A stretch of DNA of 64,000 nt from Annona cherimola (GCA_030490835.1 CM059971.1:47788012-47852011), one strand, 5' to 3'; positions 45,243 through 58,299 are shown, numbered from the stretch's first letter. Numbers and translations: made by a program. The notes: generated by a model from the sequence alone, not told the origin.

Positions 45243-46074
45243 AAGATCCGAAAAAAAGGATGGAGCTAATACGTGCAGCATGTCTACCGCGGGTTCTCGA
45301 ATGAGAAATGGCCAATCCACTTTGCTTTGTAGCAGTAGATATCCTCTTCTATTTATAAGGAACATACACATTAGTAAGCAAGTCAAATGGCCCAACAAAA
45401 CACCAGACTGAAATAGAAATAGGCTTGGACCTTCTTTTTTGATAAAGGAAATAGGCTTGGACTTGGCTTGGTGGTTATGCTTGATTGGAGTGACATGTAA
45501 AAGTTAATTTTGAATGTACTTGCAACGTAATAAGGGAAATGTAAAATAAGATTCGAGGGAAATTATGTCTAAAGATTGATAAACAAATCTTATATAGAAA
45601 CTCAAACATGAAATTTAGGAAAAAATTATGAAATATTATTTAAGATAACTATCTATCCATAGCAACAATAGCTACAAATTTACAGAGAAATTAAAATAAA
45701 GCCATATGTTAGTCAACCACCCATAAGCATGTAAAACGGAAGCAAAATGCCTACTTTCTATACTGTGCACATTTTATTAAAAATAGTAAAATAATTTGAT
45801 TTACTATAAATAGTATATAAAATCATGTAAAATTTCAACATCCTAGATTCCTATATAAATGGTGGATTGGACATCAAAAAGTGCTCAACTAGGTTCATTG
45901 TAGCTGTCACGTCGATAAGCTCAAAAAATACTTTTCATTGATATGTTATGGTTCTCGTAACTCCTTCCAGATAAAAAATTATGACCAATTAAAAGTAACA
46001 CGCTCCTTTATCGCTTTCAGACCCTTCTATGGAAATCACTCTGTTTCAGGAAGTTTCCCGCAATGACATCTAAG
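45243..46074. other. Intergenic DNA, nothing recognised
   Basis: No coding signal or repeat I can name. A C-run (about 11 C) lies at 46078-46088 at the edge of the gypsy relic. Confidence 0.45.
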
Positions 46075-46801
46075 TCACCCCCCCCCCACTTGAGAAAAAT
46101 CCGAATTTGAGTTGGCAGCAATGTTTGAATAAAGAGGTTTATCAGAAGAATAAAATGAGTGGATGTCTACCATGTCAAACATTTTGGAAATTCTCATTGT
46201 GTTCGACAGATCCACAGTATATGCATTGTCATTTATTTTCTTCAGAATCTTGTATGAGTCATACTTCCTTAGCTGTAGCTTATTGTAGGTTCTCACGGGA
46301 AACCTTTCTTTCTACAAGAATATCATAACTTGTTTCCTAACTTCAAAAGTTTGCCTTATGTGATGCTAGTCTGTTGCTTTCTTATATTTGACATTCGCTT
46401 GTTCCAGTTTTTACTTGACCCCTACTTGCACATCTTGTCATTTTCAGTAGCTAACTAACTACAAATCTTTAAGCAACTTAACCAGATCGAGGGTATGTAA
46501 CGGGGTCTTCGTATATACCACAAAAGGAGATTTTCAAGTGGCATTATGATAGCATTGTTGTATACAAACTCTGTCGGAGCTAGTGCAAGGTCCCCACTTT
46601 GGCTTGTCTCTATAAATGCTGTGAATTAGGTTGCCAAGTGTTCTATTAACTGTCTTTGCCTAACAATCTATCTGTGGGGAGTTGTGTTGCTGAAATTCAA
46701 AGAGGAATTGAACATTGACTACAAGTTTTCCAAAAGTTACTAAGGAACTTGCTATCCCGATCTGAAGTGATAGTCTATGACACGCCATGTAGGCAAACAA
46801 C
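46075..46801 (-). pseudogene. Ty3/gypsy integrase relic
   Basis: On minus, 46330-46075 reads the integrase C-terminal domain (YNKLQLRKYDSYKILKKIND, then AYTVDL). Further right (about 46640-46760) lies the decayed integrase core around the conserved H-P-Q-T-D region. Frames are broken. It ends where the Copia-5 LTR begins, so Copia-5 probably inserted into this pol gene. Lineage not determined. Confidence 0.8.
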
Positions 46802-48646
46802 TGTGAACTCAACTAGCATAAATTGCAAATCAAAATTTATTTTTTAATAATTAATAACCAATTTGAGAGATTAAAGGTTACTAATAAAGTTGGGTTATGT
46901 TTAGAACTTAACTTTCAAATTTTAAATTCAAGTTGTTGAAGTTGTAAAGTCAAGTTGACTCTAAAATCAACTTCGGTCAAGTTTCAATCAAAGTCGACTC
47001 TACAACTGACTTCAAGTGCAATTTCGAGGCACAACTTCTTATGAGGAGAGTTTTTATACTCGAAGTTGTGCTTTAATTTGACTTCGCGTGCGATTTTAGT
47101 GAAGTTAATACCCGAGCCGACTTCACTTGCGACTTAGAGACCATTTAAGCAACAAAATTTTTTTTGACTACAAAGTGTTATTTGAAGTCACACTCCAAGA
47201 TGACTTTGCTTATGACCAAGGTAAAGTCAGACTCGAAGTCGATCCTAAACATGTAGCTAGGAAGAACAAGTAAAGACTTGAAGAATTTTCATCAAGTATG
47301 AAATATGAAGCAGCACCCCAAGTCGACTTTGCTTGTGATTCTAGTGAAGTTCAACATGAAGTCAACTCAATCATGAAACTTAAAAGATCAAGTGAAGAAA
47401 ATTTAAATTTCCAAGGAGCAGGAGCCCCAGTAATTGTAAAGTCGCATCCCAAGTCGACTTTGCATGTGACTTGGATAAAGTCTCAAGACCTAAGTTGACT
47501 CCACCTTAGACTTGAAGACCAATGCTTGAAGGAAATCTCTTGAAGAGCACTTAGGGTGTGTTTGATAATGAGTAAAATATGTTAAGCTAAAACTTTTCAT
47601 TCTTCATAACTACTCTATTTTTAATTATTTATTCATATTTTTTATATAACAACCTTACTTTTCAATCATTTCTATGCAACTATCTATACAACTATCATAT
47701 CTATTTTAACTTTATTTTCTTTACTTCTCATCATTACCCCTATTATATCAAATCATTTTCTTTCATTTTGACAACTTTTATCCCAAAAGCTTTTCCTATA
47801 AAAGTTTTATCACTTCCCAAATACACCCTTAATGTATTGAAGTTGAGGTCAAAGTCGACTCCATTTGTGACTTCGGTAAAGTTGCAAGCCAAGTTGACTC
47901 CGGATGTGACTTCAATTGTAACAGTCGTAAGATTGTTAACCGTTGGCACATTAAATATACGCCCCTACCATATAATATTCAAAATTTCTTCAAATCTATT
48001 TAAAAGACATGGAGCGAAGTAATGGGGGTTAACTAAAGGCATTCTTTCAGCTTCGACATGCCCATCCATAAGTATTCAAAGCCACATTCATTAGATTTGA
48101 AAGCAAGTCTCTTAAGTTCACTAAAGAAAGTTTCAAAAGTCTACATTCCTTTGACATTATTCGGAAGCTTGTTGTTATGCTTCATTGTTCTGCACGCGTT
48201 TGTAAAGTGTAATCTTATTTAATTTCAAATTCTTCATTGTATTTAGTTATTTGGCTTAGTGTTGGAGACCAAGGCCAAGTTGAGTAACAAATAGTGTTTA
48301 GTTGGAGTGGTACTCACTAACTACTTATGTCATTATTGTAAAGGTTCTTTAGAGCTAGAATCTAGAAGAGAGTTAAGGTTCTAATTGTCTTCTTAGAGAG
48401 GTAATGGAACCCAAAACATAAAAAGTGTATACTTGGAAGAGTGGAATAGAGACGTTACTCGAACCACTATAATTCATTGTGTTCTCTTATGTGTGCTTAA
48501 TTTGATTCTCTTGCTCTCTCATTAGCTCTATTTTTTTTGTTCAAGACGACTTGACTAAATTGAAGTTAAGTTCAATTGGCTAAGAAATTTTTAAGAATTC
48601 AATTTACTCTTCCTCTCTTGGGTTAAGCCATAATGCAAGAGCAATA
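46802..48646 (+). mobile_element. Copia-5 5' LTR (old Sirevirus), with nested MITE
   Basis: The start (TGTGAACTCAACTAGC) aligns loosely with TGTTGGAA... of the family. It ends ...GAGCAATA before a primer site. It carries the GTCGAC-type array (46930-47510 and 47840-47920), but most units have lost their CpG (AAGTTGACT, AAGTCAACT). A hAT-like MITE (47552-47831) interrupts it. The left border is approximate. Confidence 0.75.
47552..47831. mobile_element. hAT-like MITE in Copia-5 LTR
   Basis: About 280 bp with ends TAGGGTGTGTTTGATAA and TTCCCAAATACACCCTTA, the same termini style as 35843-36068. It splits the palindromic array of the LTR. No transposase. Confidence 0.7.
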
Positions 48647-48661
48647 AGTGATATCAGAGTA
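48647..48661 (+). other. Copia-5 primer binding site
   Basis: AGTGATATCAGAGTA, a worn form of the tRNA-iMet complement TGGTATCAGAGC, directly after the LTR. Confidence 0.7.
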
Positions 48662-48689
48662 GGCTTAAAGTTGTTTCCAACGAGATCTC

Positions 48690-51128
48690 AGAATCTATGA
48701 CTGCAAAATTAACTTCCGTTCTCGCTTCTGTAGAAGGTTAATCTTTTACTGAACCACCCCTATTTGATGGGAATAACTTTGATTATTGAAAATTGAGAAT
48801 GAAATAATTAATGATTGCCACAGAATGAAATAATTAATTATTTCCATAGATATGGACTCTTGAATTACTATCCTAGACATGTTACTTGAGGTCCAAGAGT
48901 GAGAAAGACTCTAAATAGACTGAAGAGGGAATAAAAATAGTAAAAAATGATATTAATGAACTCACTGTTTTATGCTCTCACAGCAGCCGAGTATGATCGA
49001 GCGTATATGGGATACTCTTGACTTCTATATATAAGGGTACCTTCAGGTCTAAGGAACAAGAAAAAAATTCTTATTGGAAAGCTAAAAAGTTTAAAGATTC
49101 TTGAAACTAAAATATTTCAGAAATATTTGCCAAATTTTCTAAAATTACCAATGCTCTCAAAGGTCTAGAAAAAGGTTATATCTGAATCTAAGCAGGTTAT
49201 GAAAATTCTATGAGCACTACTCGAGTCATGAACTTTAAGGATTACTACTATAAAGGAGGCCAAAAGTCTTAATACTTTAAAGCTCAAAGGTTTAATCAGA
49301 TTATTGATGTCTCATGGGCTTATAAAAAAATAAAGAACACAACAAAGAGAAGAAGACTCTTATGATAAAAGCAAGCCAACAACGTTAAAACGATTCTTCT
49401 TCAACATCAACAAATGAGGACAAAAAAATTACCCTCCTTACAAGAAAAGTTAAAAAAATTGTAAAAAGAGGGAGGAATATGGGCTCTTCCAAAACCACAA
49501 TGACAAGAGCAGGCAAGAGAAAAGAAAGGATAATCTCAAGTGCTACAAGTGTAGTAGTATAGGACATGCGCAAGCTTAATATCTGACACCAAATGAAAAC
49601 AAATCAAAAGACAAGAAAGAGAAAAAAAAAGAAATAGTTCAAGGAAACTCCCTAAGTAATGAGTCATCTTCCTCTAGAGGTTCATCTAGTGAAGATCAAA
49701 GTGCAGCGAACTATGCAAGATATGCTATAGCGCTACTCTCTATTATTTCATTGCAATTGAAAGAATGTTAGGCACACTAGAGAGTAATACAATCAATTCA
49801 TATTATACAAGCAATGAGGAGGTACCATCTATACCATATCATTGCATTTCTCAATCAATTTTCTCATTTTCAAATGAATGCATCAATTGTACAATACTAA
49901 AGGAATTGCAACAAGCTTATGATGTATTATATGATGAAACAAAGAGGCTCGGTATTAAATATGTCAAGAAAGAGGTAATGTGAGGCCACGATTATTAAGA
50001 ATGGTAAACAAGCTTAAAGGGTTAAGTTTCTAGTTGAAGAAGTAAAAATTTTATCTATTGAACTAGAGAAGTCAAAGAAAGATAATCAAACGTTAAATAA
50101 ATCATTGACAAAATTCTCTAACCCAGGAAAAAGAGTTCAAATGTTTTTCAAAATAACTACACAAACTAATAAAAGAGGACTTAGATACTCAATATGGTGA
50201 ATGTAGCAAACAAATGCACTAAATTGGTAAAGTATTAAGCCAAAGTTGTTGTATCAAAGGGCCAAGTAAAACCACCAAGGACCACATGGGTGAGAAGACC
50301 CACATGGGAAATATCAATTATTTGAAATGCTCCTCAATGAATAAAAATAAGTATAATTTTTGTAACAAACTTGGACATAAGATTTACCAATGCAAAGCTA
50401 AGAAATTATATAAGAAAAGAGCAAAATTAGTGTGGATGCCAAAGAGTAGGATATGCATCTCCTAGACAAAAGCAAATAACATTGAACTCTTATACTAACA
50501 CATTTGGACCAAAGAGATGGATAAGAAAGAGAAGAAAAAATTAATTTATTTTGCAGGTGTCTTAGAGCTAAACCAAGTAATACTTAGTTTATGGATAATA
50601 GTTGCTTAAGATACATGAGAGGTATAAAGTACTCTTCAATGAGCTTAAATCATACGATGGAAGTACAATTACATTTAACATTAACAAGAAGGTAAGATTT
50701 ATAGTAACAAAAAATATTTATGGTATTGCACAAGCATATATTGAAGAAATGTTGTTTGTTGAATGTTTCAAACATAATTTAATGAGCATTAGTTAACTAT
50801 ATAATTAAAAGTATATAGTTATATTTGAATCTTCTTTATGTAATAAGTTGGATGGAGAACATGTGTTATTTAGTGGCAAAAGACATGAAAATATATATTT
50901 AGTTTGTCATGAGAATTTTAATGAAATTTTTTTATTAGCAGTTGATAATGATCCATCGGTGTCGCACAAGTGATTTTGACACATAAATATATCAAATATA
51001 AAAATCTTATGGAAAAAGATTTTGGTTGAAGGATCGTCAAAACTCAAATATGAAAAAAACAAGATATGCAAGTCATGCCAAATGTCCAAGCAATAAAAAA
51101 TAACATTTTCACCCAAAAATGAAGTTTC
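48690..51128 (+). pseudogene. Copia-5 gag, protease and start of integrase (decayed)
   Basis: Collinear with the Copia-3 gag: the N-terminal part is near 48704-48790 (PPLFDGNNF), then a decayed body with many stops, and a CCHC knuckle CNFCNKLGHKIYQC near 50361. A polypyrimidine-GCAG motif follows the gag end (50540-50556). Protease traces lie near 50590-50800 and the pre-integrase region near 50930-51128. The frame is cut at 51128 by a minus-strand LTR. Confidence 0.85.
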
Positions 51129-52911
51129 TGTTATCGGTCCCTAGTTTGTAGCAAAATCCAAGAGGAAATTGGTGAATTGTGTTCTCCAAAATTCTTTGAT
51201 GAATAAAACTTAACCCCCTTGTGATTTTAGTCCCCTTGAATGAAAATTTGGAGAGTAGCTAGAGCAATAAAGATCACGCATAAAAGATAAAAGAAATTTA
51301 GTGGTTTGGGGCAACATTCCCTACTCCACTCTTTTAAGAGCACACCCTTATTTCTTAGGTTCCACTATTTCAAAAATAATACAACTAGAGTCTTTGCTCT
51401 CTTCTAGATTATAGCTCTAGAAGGCCTTTATAATCTCAACAAAAGTAGACATTCAATTTCACTCCAATCGTACACTACTTGTCTTTCCTTGGCCTTGGTC
51501 TCCAACACCAATCTAAGTAATAATAAAACAAAACAAATTTTACACATTACAGAAATTGCAGAGCAGGTTCTGCACAGAAAAGAATTCAAAGAAGCTTGAG
51601 ATTGCATAGACATTGCAGCTCTTATAGTGAATGTGAGAGTTTTTCTTTATAAAGCACTTAATGCATACTTGAAAGCTTACAAAAGGGAATTGTAAGCTTA
51701 ATGAATGCTCTAGCTAACCCTCTTAACTTCCCTCGTAGTGCTTTAAATAGAGGTGGAGTTATTTTGACATTGAGAGTAGGTGATGCGTATTAAATGCACC
51801 AATGTTTGAATTTTTTCTACCATTGCGAGCCAAGTCACATCTGGAGTCGAATTTAGATGCAACTTTACCCGAGTCGCATACTAGAGTTGACTTGGGTTGT
51901 GACTTTAGTCTTCGCATTTCTTTCTAGAGAGAGGTTCTCCTTGTCTTCAGCTACAAGTTCCAACTTCAAGTTGACTTGGTTTGAGGCTTGATCCAAATCA
52001 CAAGTCAGGTCGACTTGGGTTATGACTTTACTCTTCAATATGCTCTTTGGAACCTTAAATATCTATAAATTGAATGTTTTGACCTTTGTGCTTTAATATC
52101 TTCATGTTTCAACTCTCTTGAACTTATTTCTTTCCACTTTTCATATGTACTTGAAATATAGCTTTCTTTAATTTGAGTCTCATGCTTCAAACTTCAACCT
52201 TTATAGTTTGAGCTTCAATTTGTAACATTTATCTTCAATTATTCAAGTTGTGTGTTGCTTGAATTCTATTTATTGATCTTTGAGCTCAATTCTTCAAGTG
52301 TTGAGTCCCTTGGTATCCAAGTCGTATGCTGGGTTTGACTTGACTTACAACTTGACCCAAGTTGTAGGTGGAGTCGACTTGGATATGCGACTTCGGTATT
52401 TGTTAGATGCTTGAAACTTCAAGTTTTACATTCTCATACTCATTGTTTTAAGTCACATGGTTAAGTCTACTTGATGTTGGACTTCACCTTAGTCGCATGT
52501 TGGAGTTGACTTAGGGTGCGACTTGACTTCTTCGAATTTTCCGTTAATGGCCTAAAGTCTTCTTAAGTCACATACTAAGTCGACTTGGGTTTCAGATTGA
52601 CCTAAATTTCACATAAAGTCGACTTTAGTTGTGACTTTGATCTGCTCATGCATTCACAATTTTGGCTTTGACGAAATAATGCTTGTTGAAGTTGATCCTA
52701 GAGTTGACTTGGGTATCAACTTGATCCATGTCGATGTCTGAGTTAACTTGACTCTATGACTTGATCTGTCATGCCTTATTTATTAAAAATTCTAACTTTA
52801 AAACATTTTAGCACATATGTTAGTACCTTTAAATTCTCAAATTTGAGTTGTTAATCATCAAAACATGGATTATGCTTGATTTGCTAATTGATTTCACAAC
52901 TTGTTAGTCCC
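51129..52911 (-). mobile_element. Sirevirus LTR, minus strand, inserted in Copia-5
   Basis: Reversed LTR starting TGTTATCGGTCCCTAG and ending ...GATTTCACAACT, a worn TTCCAACA. Palindromic array remains at about 51840-52750. No polypurine tract or coding sequence adjoins it: the next base starts another LTR. It interrupts the Copia-5 integrase region. Solo LTR or the edge of a displaced element; the partner TSD cannot be seen. Confidence 0.78.
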
Positions 52912-54590
52912 GAGTTTATGGCAATACCCAAGAAGGGAGGGGTGGATTAGGTAATTAAAAAATCTTTGCTTAATTACAAACTTTTCCCCTTGTAAATTTA
53001 ATCTCCTCGATGAAACGTCCAGGGAGTTAGAATGAGAGGGTGCATTAGAAATATAAAATACAAGCAATCAAACCACGTAAAGAGACAGCGATATATAGTG
53101 GTTCAGACAACCTTCCCTACTTCACTCTTCCAAGCACACACCCATTGTGTCTTGAGTTCCACTATTGTATTATCAATACAGCTTAGAGCACCCGCTCTCT
53201 TCTAGATTCTAGCTCTAGGGAGCTTATATAATCTCAGCACAAGTAGGTGACGAGTTTCACTCCAATCATAATCTACTTTGCCTTCACTTGGTTTCAGTCT
53301 CCAATACCAAACCAAGTGGAAAAAAGAAGTAATCAATAAATAACAAAAGATCTACACGTTACAGATTGTGTAGGCAGATTTGAGTGCGTAGAAGAACTTG
53401 TAGAAGAAGTTATAGATGGAGTAGGATAGCTTTTAGCAGTTTAAATGCAAAGTTCTTAAAACTTCTTATAGATCACTTAATTGCTAGAGAGAGTAGAGGT
53501 GAGCTCATTTAATGTTTTTCCAACTGCATCCACGTTCACTTGATGCTTCTTAAATAATAAGAAGTAAATTCGAACATTTAGTGTCAGGTGGCGCGTATTT
53601 AATGCGACAGAATTTGAATTTTTTCGACGTTGCGAGCCAAGTCGCATTTGCAGTCGACTTGGTATGCGCTTTATTCAAGTCGCAGGGCAGAGTCAACTTT
53701 GGGTGCGACTTCACCCAAGTCGTAGACTGGAGTCGACTTCGGGAGCTACTTCAGCCTTCAGCTTCCAACTCAAGTTCCAGGCTCAGGTTGACTTAGTCTC
53801 GGACTTGACCCAAGTCGCAGGTGGAGTCAACTTGGATGCGACTTCACCAACTATGTTTTGTTGGAACTTCAAAACTTTGATTGTGATCTACATGTTGTGC
53901 ATGGCTCTCTTTTCTTCTCTTTTCAAGCACTTAGATCTTCATTAGATGTCCTTGATATGTATTATGATGCCTAAGTTGTGCAATAGATTAGTCTCTTGAA
54001 AAGATCCTTTTAGTGGCCTTGATTCATAATTGTCATTTCTTCTTGATTTGGATCTCCATCCTCTAATAAGGAGTCTTAGAAACAATATAAGGTTGCTTTG
54101 TACTTAAGTCATAGGCGTAAGTCGAAATTGAGTCCAATTTCACCCAAGTCGCATACTTGGGTCAACTTAAGATGCGACTTCACCTAAGTCGCATGACGGA
54201 GTTAACTTGAAGTGCGACTTAACTCTAACATTTTCGAAGTCTGTAGCTGAGGTTCACTCAAGTCGCGGTGGAGTCGACTTGGAATTGCGACTTCAACTAA
54301 GTCGCATGAGGAGTCAACTTTGGTTGTGACTTTGTCTGTCTTCGAGTCCCAATTTCAGCTCTATCGATTTTTGGGCGATTGAAGTCAATCCTGGAGTCGA
54401 CTTGGGTATCGACTTGACCGAAGTCGATGCCTGAGTTAACTTGGGTTGGGACTTGACCTGCTATCTTTTAAACTTTGATTTTATACACCTTGGCATCACT
54501 TAGCAACCTCATTAATACTTAAATACTTCTCAAATTGAGTTGTTAATCATCAAAATATGGATTGTGCTTAATTTGCCTTAAATTCCAACA
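52912..54590 (-). mobile_element. Copia-4 3' LTR (minus strand)
   Basis: A 1679-bp reversed Sirevirus LTR (TGTTAGTCCCGAG ... AATTCCAACA on plus). The palindromic array lies at about 53635-53840 and 54115-54440. A polypurine tract (54592-54603) and ORF3 follow on its internal side, so this is the 3' LTR of a minus-strand element. Confidence 0.9.
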
Positions 54591-54591
54591 A

Positions 54592-54603
54592 TCCCCCCTT
54601 TTT
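54592..54603 (-). other. Copia-4 polypurine tract next to 3' LTR
   Basis: TCCCCCCTTTTT on plus (AAAAAGGGGGGA on the element strand) next to the LTR end at 54590, flanked by ATGATTGACAAAACC as in Copia-1. Confidence 0.75.
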
Positions 54604-54902
54604 ATGATTGACAAAACCAATTTGAGATAAACCTTTCATTTTTGTTATATAAGGGATATGTCATGTTTCATTTAACATTTTGAATTGACATATTATTATT
54701 GGTTACACAAAAATGACATATCATTACATATAATGTAAGCATATTCATTTGAAATCACGCAATTCATTCCAAGTCATACATTTTGCACAAAAAGCAAGTT
54801 CATGTTATATTTCATCATTCAAGTTCATGTAATACATATAAAAAATGATTCAAAAAATACATATTACCCAACCCAAAACAAAATTCTACGTCCTAAGTCC
54901 TA

Positions 54903-54925
54903 CTCTCTCTCTCTCTCCCTTTTTG
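54903..54925 (-). other. Copia-4 upstream polypurine tract (PPT1)
   Basis: On the element strand TTGACAAAAAGGGAGAGAG, continuing into GA repeats. It lies about 320 bp internal to the LTR, the counterpart of 3388-3400 and 18810-18822. Confidence 0.55.
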
Positions 54926-54961
54926 TCAAGTCATCAAAATGGGATATAAGAAAAGCAAGAC

Positions 54962-55713
54962 TTATGGAACTGAAAGGTCGTGATAGGATAGGAAGTGGGA
55001 TAGGTTGGAGGAATGGGTTGGGTGCAGGCCGATGAAAATGGGATAATGGAGCCTGAATGGTGGGTTCAGCTCTGACTGACTCGCCCAATATGGATCAAAA
55101 TCTGGAAGGCTAGGAATGGGTCGACCATGGTGACTGCTCGAGGTGAGTTGATACTTGATAGTTGTCAACTCCTGATCCAGTTCGTCCTGTCTGCCATGCA
55201 TTTCCATCAAGGCAAAGTTGATATTCCCAATTCCTGTGTATTCGACTTTTCATCTGTTGTAAGTAGTCCAAAACGGCCTTGGATGTGGATGGTTGGTCTG
55301 GGGAGCGGATGAAATGGTCTATAGCCTGCGATCCATGGGGAGAACAAGATCCGTGTGAGTGTAGTGATGCGAGAGCGGCAGGTGCCGGAGGTGGAGATGG
55401 AATGGGTTCGTGTCAGGGTAAATCCTCCCCCTCATGATGAGCCCCCTCGGCTTCTAGCTGAGTCGGAAGATCTTGAAATTCATTACCCATACATTCCCTT
55501 AGCCGATCAGCCCAAAATGCCTCTAGATCAATCTTCATACGGGTCAGAAGGGCCCGGTTGATGGTGTTCATTGGTTCTAGCACTTCAAACGGCTCGCCAT
55601 CCAGATCAACATTATAGTAAGCCATAATTTTGGTAATCCACGTTCCATTTGGCAAAACTCCTCGTGGATTCTCCTTTTTGAACTCAAGGGCCTTCAAAAA
55701 TAGTCTAGGAAGA
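54962..55713 (-). pseudogene. Copia-4 ORF3 C-terminal part, cut by Gypsy-A
   Basis: Homologous to the Copia-2 ORF3. 55697-55413 (MKALEFKKENPRGVLPNGTW, ...KIMAYYNVDLDGEPFEVLEP) matches Copia-2 near 18040-18240. 55210-54962 (MEMHGRQDELDQELTTIKYQL) matches 18530-18780. A short frame break separates the two parts. The ORF continues past 55713 but is interrupted there by the Gypsy-A LTR. Position between pol and 3' LTR is the env-like slot of Sireviruses. Function unknown. Confidence 0.7.
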
Positions 55714-58282
55714 TGTGGAACCCTGACCGTATACGAGTTGTTTCGACTGTATACGCGTCATTTCGACATTTGTAATATTGTAATTATTTTATGAATAAAT
55801 GAAAATTCATGAATTATATTGATGGATATGTGTATTGGAGATTGAAATAATGCGATTAGGAATTTAACCCCGTGAATAGTGCACGTGAATAGTGCACGTG
55901 AATAGTGCACGTGAATAGTAACCAAGGACTAAGACCCGTGATTAAGAGTTAATCACTTGGATTAACTTAATCACAAAAAGACAAAATAGAGATTTAATCA
56001 CTACAAGACAAAATAGAAATTCTTTTGGATATTTTAATCTAAGTTTGGATTTTTGTGGAAAAATAGAAAAAAATTCATAAATTGCAATCCGGGCGTCGGA
56101 ATTCGATGAAATTTTTTATGGATGGTTAAAAATTCATGATGGACATAATGAATGGATCAAGATGTGATGAAAATCACAAAACAAAGGTCAAGATGAAACG
56201 TCAAGTGAAAAATCAAAAAGTAGCATTACTTTAATTAAATACTACTTTTGACTTTTTATAAAAAGTAAATAATAAAAAATAAAAAAATTAAATGAAGTGC
56301 AGCAAGGGCAGGGGCGTGAGCAGGGGCATTAAATGGCCACTTGACTTTAATCAATGATCCAAATTCATCCAAATCACAAATCAAGGGTTTAGATTTAATT
56401 AGCTTAAAATTAATTAAATAAAAAATAATAAAAATAGGAAAAAGATAGAGCTGCATAGGGTGGGCTGGAGCAGGCCTAGGGTGGATGCTCTTGGCTCAAG
56501 GCATTTTTCAAAATTAGAAAAAAATATATTTTTATAATTAAATACCTCAAGCTAAGGGGGTAAAATCTAATTTTGTAAAAAATCAAAAAACTATAAATAG
56601 GGGGCAAGGTGAGAACGACCAGAGGCATTCCAAGCTTGAAAACCTCAAACATTTCCACCCCCAAACACGTTTTTTCACTTTAGAGAAAGAAGGAGAAAGT
56701 TAGAGAGAGGAAGTGTGAGAAAAAAAAGGCGTATCTCCGCTTTCGGTAAGTAATTTCTACCCAAATTTCTTTTGGATGTTAAGTAGGGTAAAAACATGCT
56801 TAGATAATGCCTAATCATGAGAAAATAAGTATAGATATAATATTTAAATAGAATTATGTCAAAACATCAAAAATTTGGAGCGAATATAGGGTATTCGGCA
56901 AAATAGCATATGATATGTGAAAATAATGCTCCAAAATTGATAAATGATGATTTGGGAGGTATGATTATGATAAATATAATGTTAGAATAATGATATATTA
57001 ATTTCATGATTTTTGGAATTAAGGATTATGCTTAAGTGAATTTATGATGATTTTTAGTATATGGAGAAAATGATTTTTTTGGCCAAGTAAATGATGATAA
57101 ATTCAAAATATAAGAAATTTACAATGATATACTAGGCATGAGGTATGTCATGGTATTTTTTATTTTTGGAAAAAATATCAATTTTTGAAACCCATGAACA
57201 GTAACCACGTCGCTGTGAACACTAACCACGGATGAACAGTGATCTGCTACAGTGATTTGCTACAGTGAACAGCATGATTTTGGAGAAAATTTGGAAATTA
57301 ATATTTGAATATAAGTAGGAAATTAATATTTGAATATAAGTATGAAATTTTGGAAGAATTTATGAACAAAAATATCTATATAAAGAAATAATGCCCAAAT
57401 ATTATAAAGCATACATGGGAAGTAGCTTAAATAGAGGAAATGAAATATCCTTTGTCCTTGAATAGGTAAAGGAAAAGAGAAGGTCGAAGACACCTCCTAA
57501 GAAGGTAAGCGAGTTATATGTTTTGCAAATTATTTCCAAAATGCTTGAAATTGTTTGCAAGTTGCTTTATGAAATTTATTTAAGGTTGGCCATACCTATA
57601 ACTGCTTTACATGAACTGAAGTTCGTTTTGTGAAATTATTTATTAAATGCTTTTTATGAAATTGTTTATGATTTGCAAATATCATGCCGGCATGTGTATG
57701 AGAATAAGCATGTGCACGAGGAATAGGCCTTAGTCGAGGTAGTAAGCGGACCGGATGTCCCCCTCGCTATTGCCAAGTCGCTTAATAGGCCCAGGCCGGG
57801 GATGGGCGCCTAGCTAGCGTCGCATCCAAAGGAATGTCATGAATGTTATGTATGCATTGCATTTGCATTTTATGAAATGCATGAAAATGATTGAAAAATT
57901 ATGTATAGCTTGCTTACTGAGTATTATTACTCACCCATGCTCTTTCAACAACAGACAGGAAATGATGATGAAGGCAGCATGCCAAGTGTTATGTAGTTTT
58001 TGATATAAATGATGTTTATGTAAACTTTATGTAAAGACAATGATGATAATTTTGAGATGAAAAGGGAATATTTTTATTCCAATGAAAATGTTTATGGAAT
58101 AGTTTTTGATCATAACTGTGTTATGTGAAATATATTTCAAATTGGATGAATGATGGAAATTTTCCATGTATTGATGAAAAAAAAATCCTGCCGGGTGATC
58201 AGGGCAACAATCCTGAGTCACGTTTACCAATCAAAATGATCCCGGAGTAAGGCTTCTAGGCACCTCGGTTCGGGGCGCCACA
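55714..58282 (+). repeat. Gypsy-A 5' LTR
   Basis: 2569 bp, TGTGGAACCC ... GGGGCGCCACA. Same family as 3544-7262 but lacking about 1.1 kb of its middle. TATAAATA is at 56592-56599. A GTGAATAGTGCAC unit is repeated three times at about 55882-55917. A CTACAGTGATTTGCTACAGT motif lies near 57246. The dyad TACTGAGTATTATTACTCAC is at about 57916 and the conserved 3' module GGGCAACAATCCTGAGTCAC at about 58202. Confidence 0.92.
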
Positions 58283-58286
58283 GAAG

Positions 58287-58299
58287 TTAGTATCAGAGC
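58287..58299 (+). other. Gypsy-A primer binding site
   Basis: TTAGTATCAGAGC, one base off the complement of the tRNA-iMet 3' end (TGGTATCAGAGC), four bases after the LTR. Confidence 0.8.

Noticed and set aside
51129..54590. 2-LTR circle integration as the source of the head-to-tail LTR pair
   Set aside because: The two LTRs differ too much in sequence to come from one circle; nested insertion fits better.
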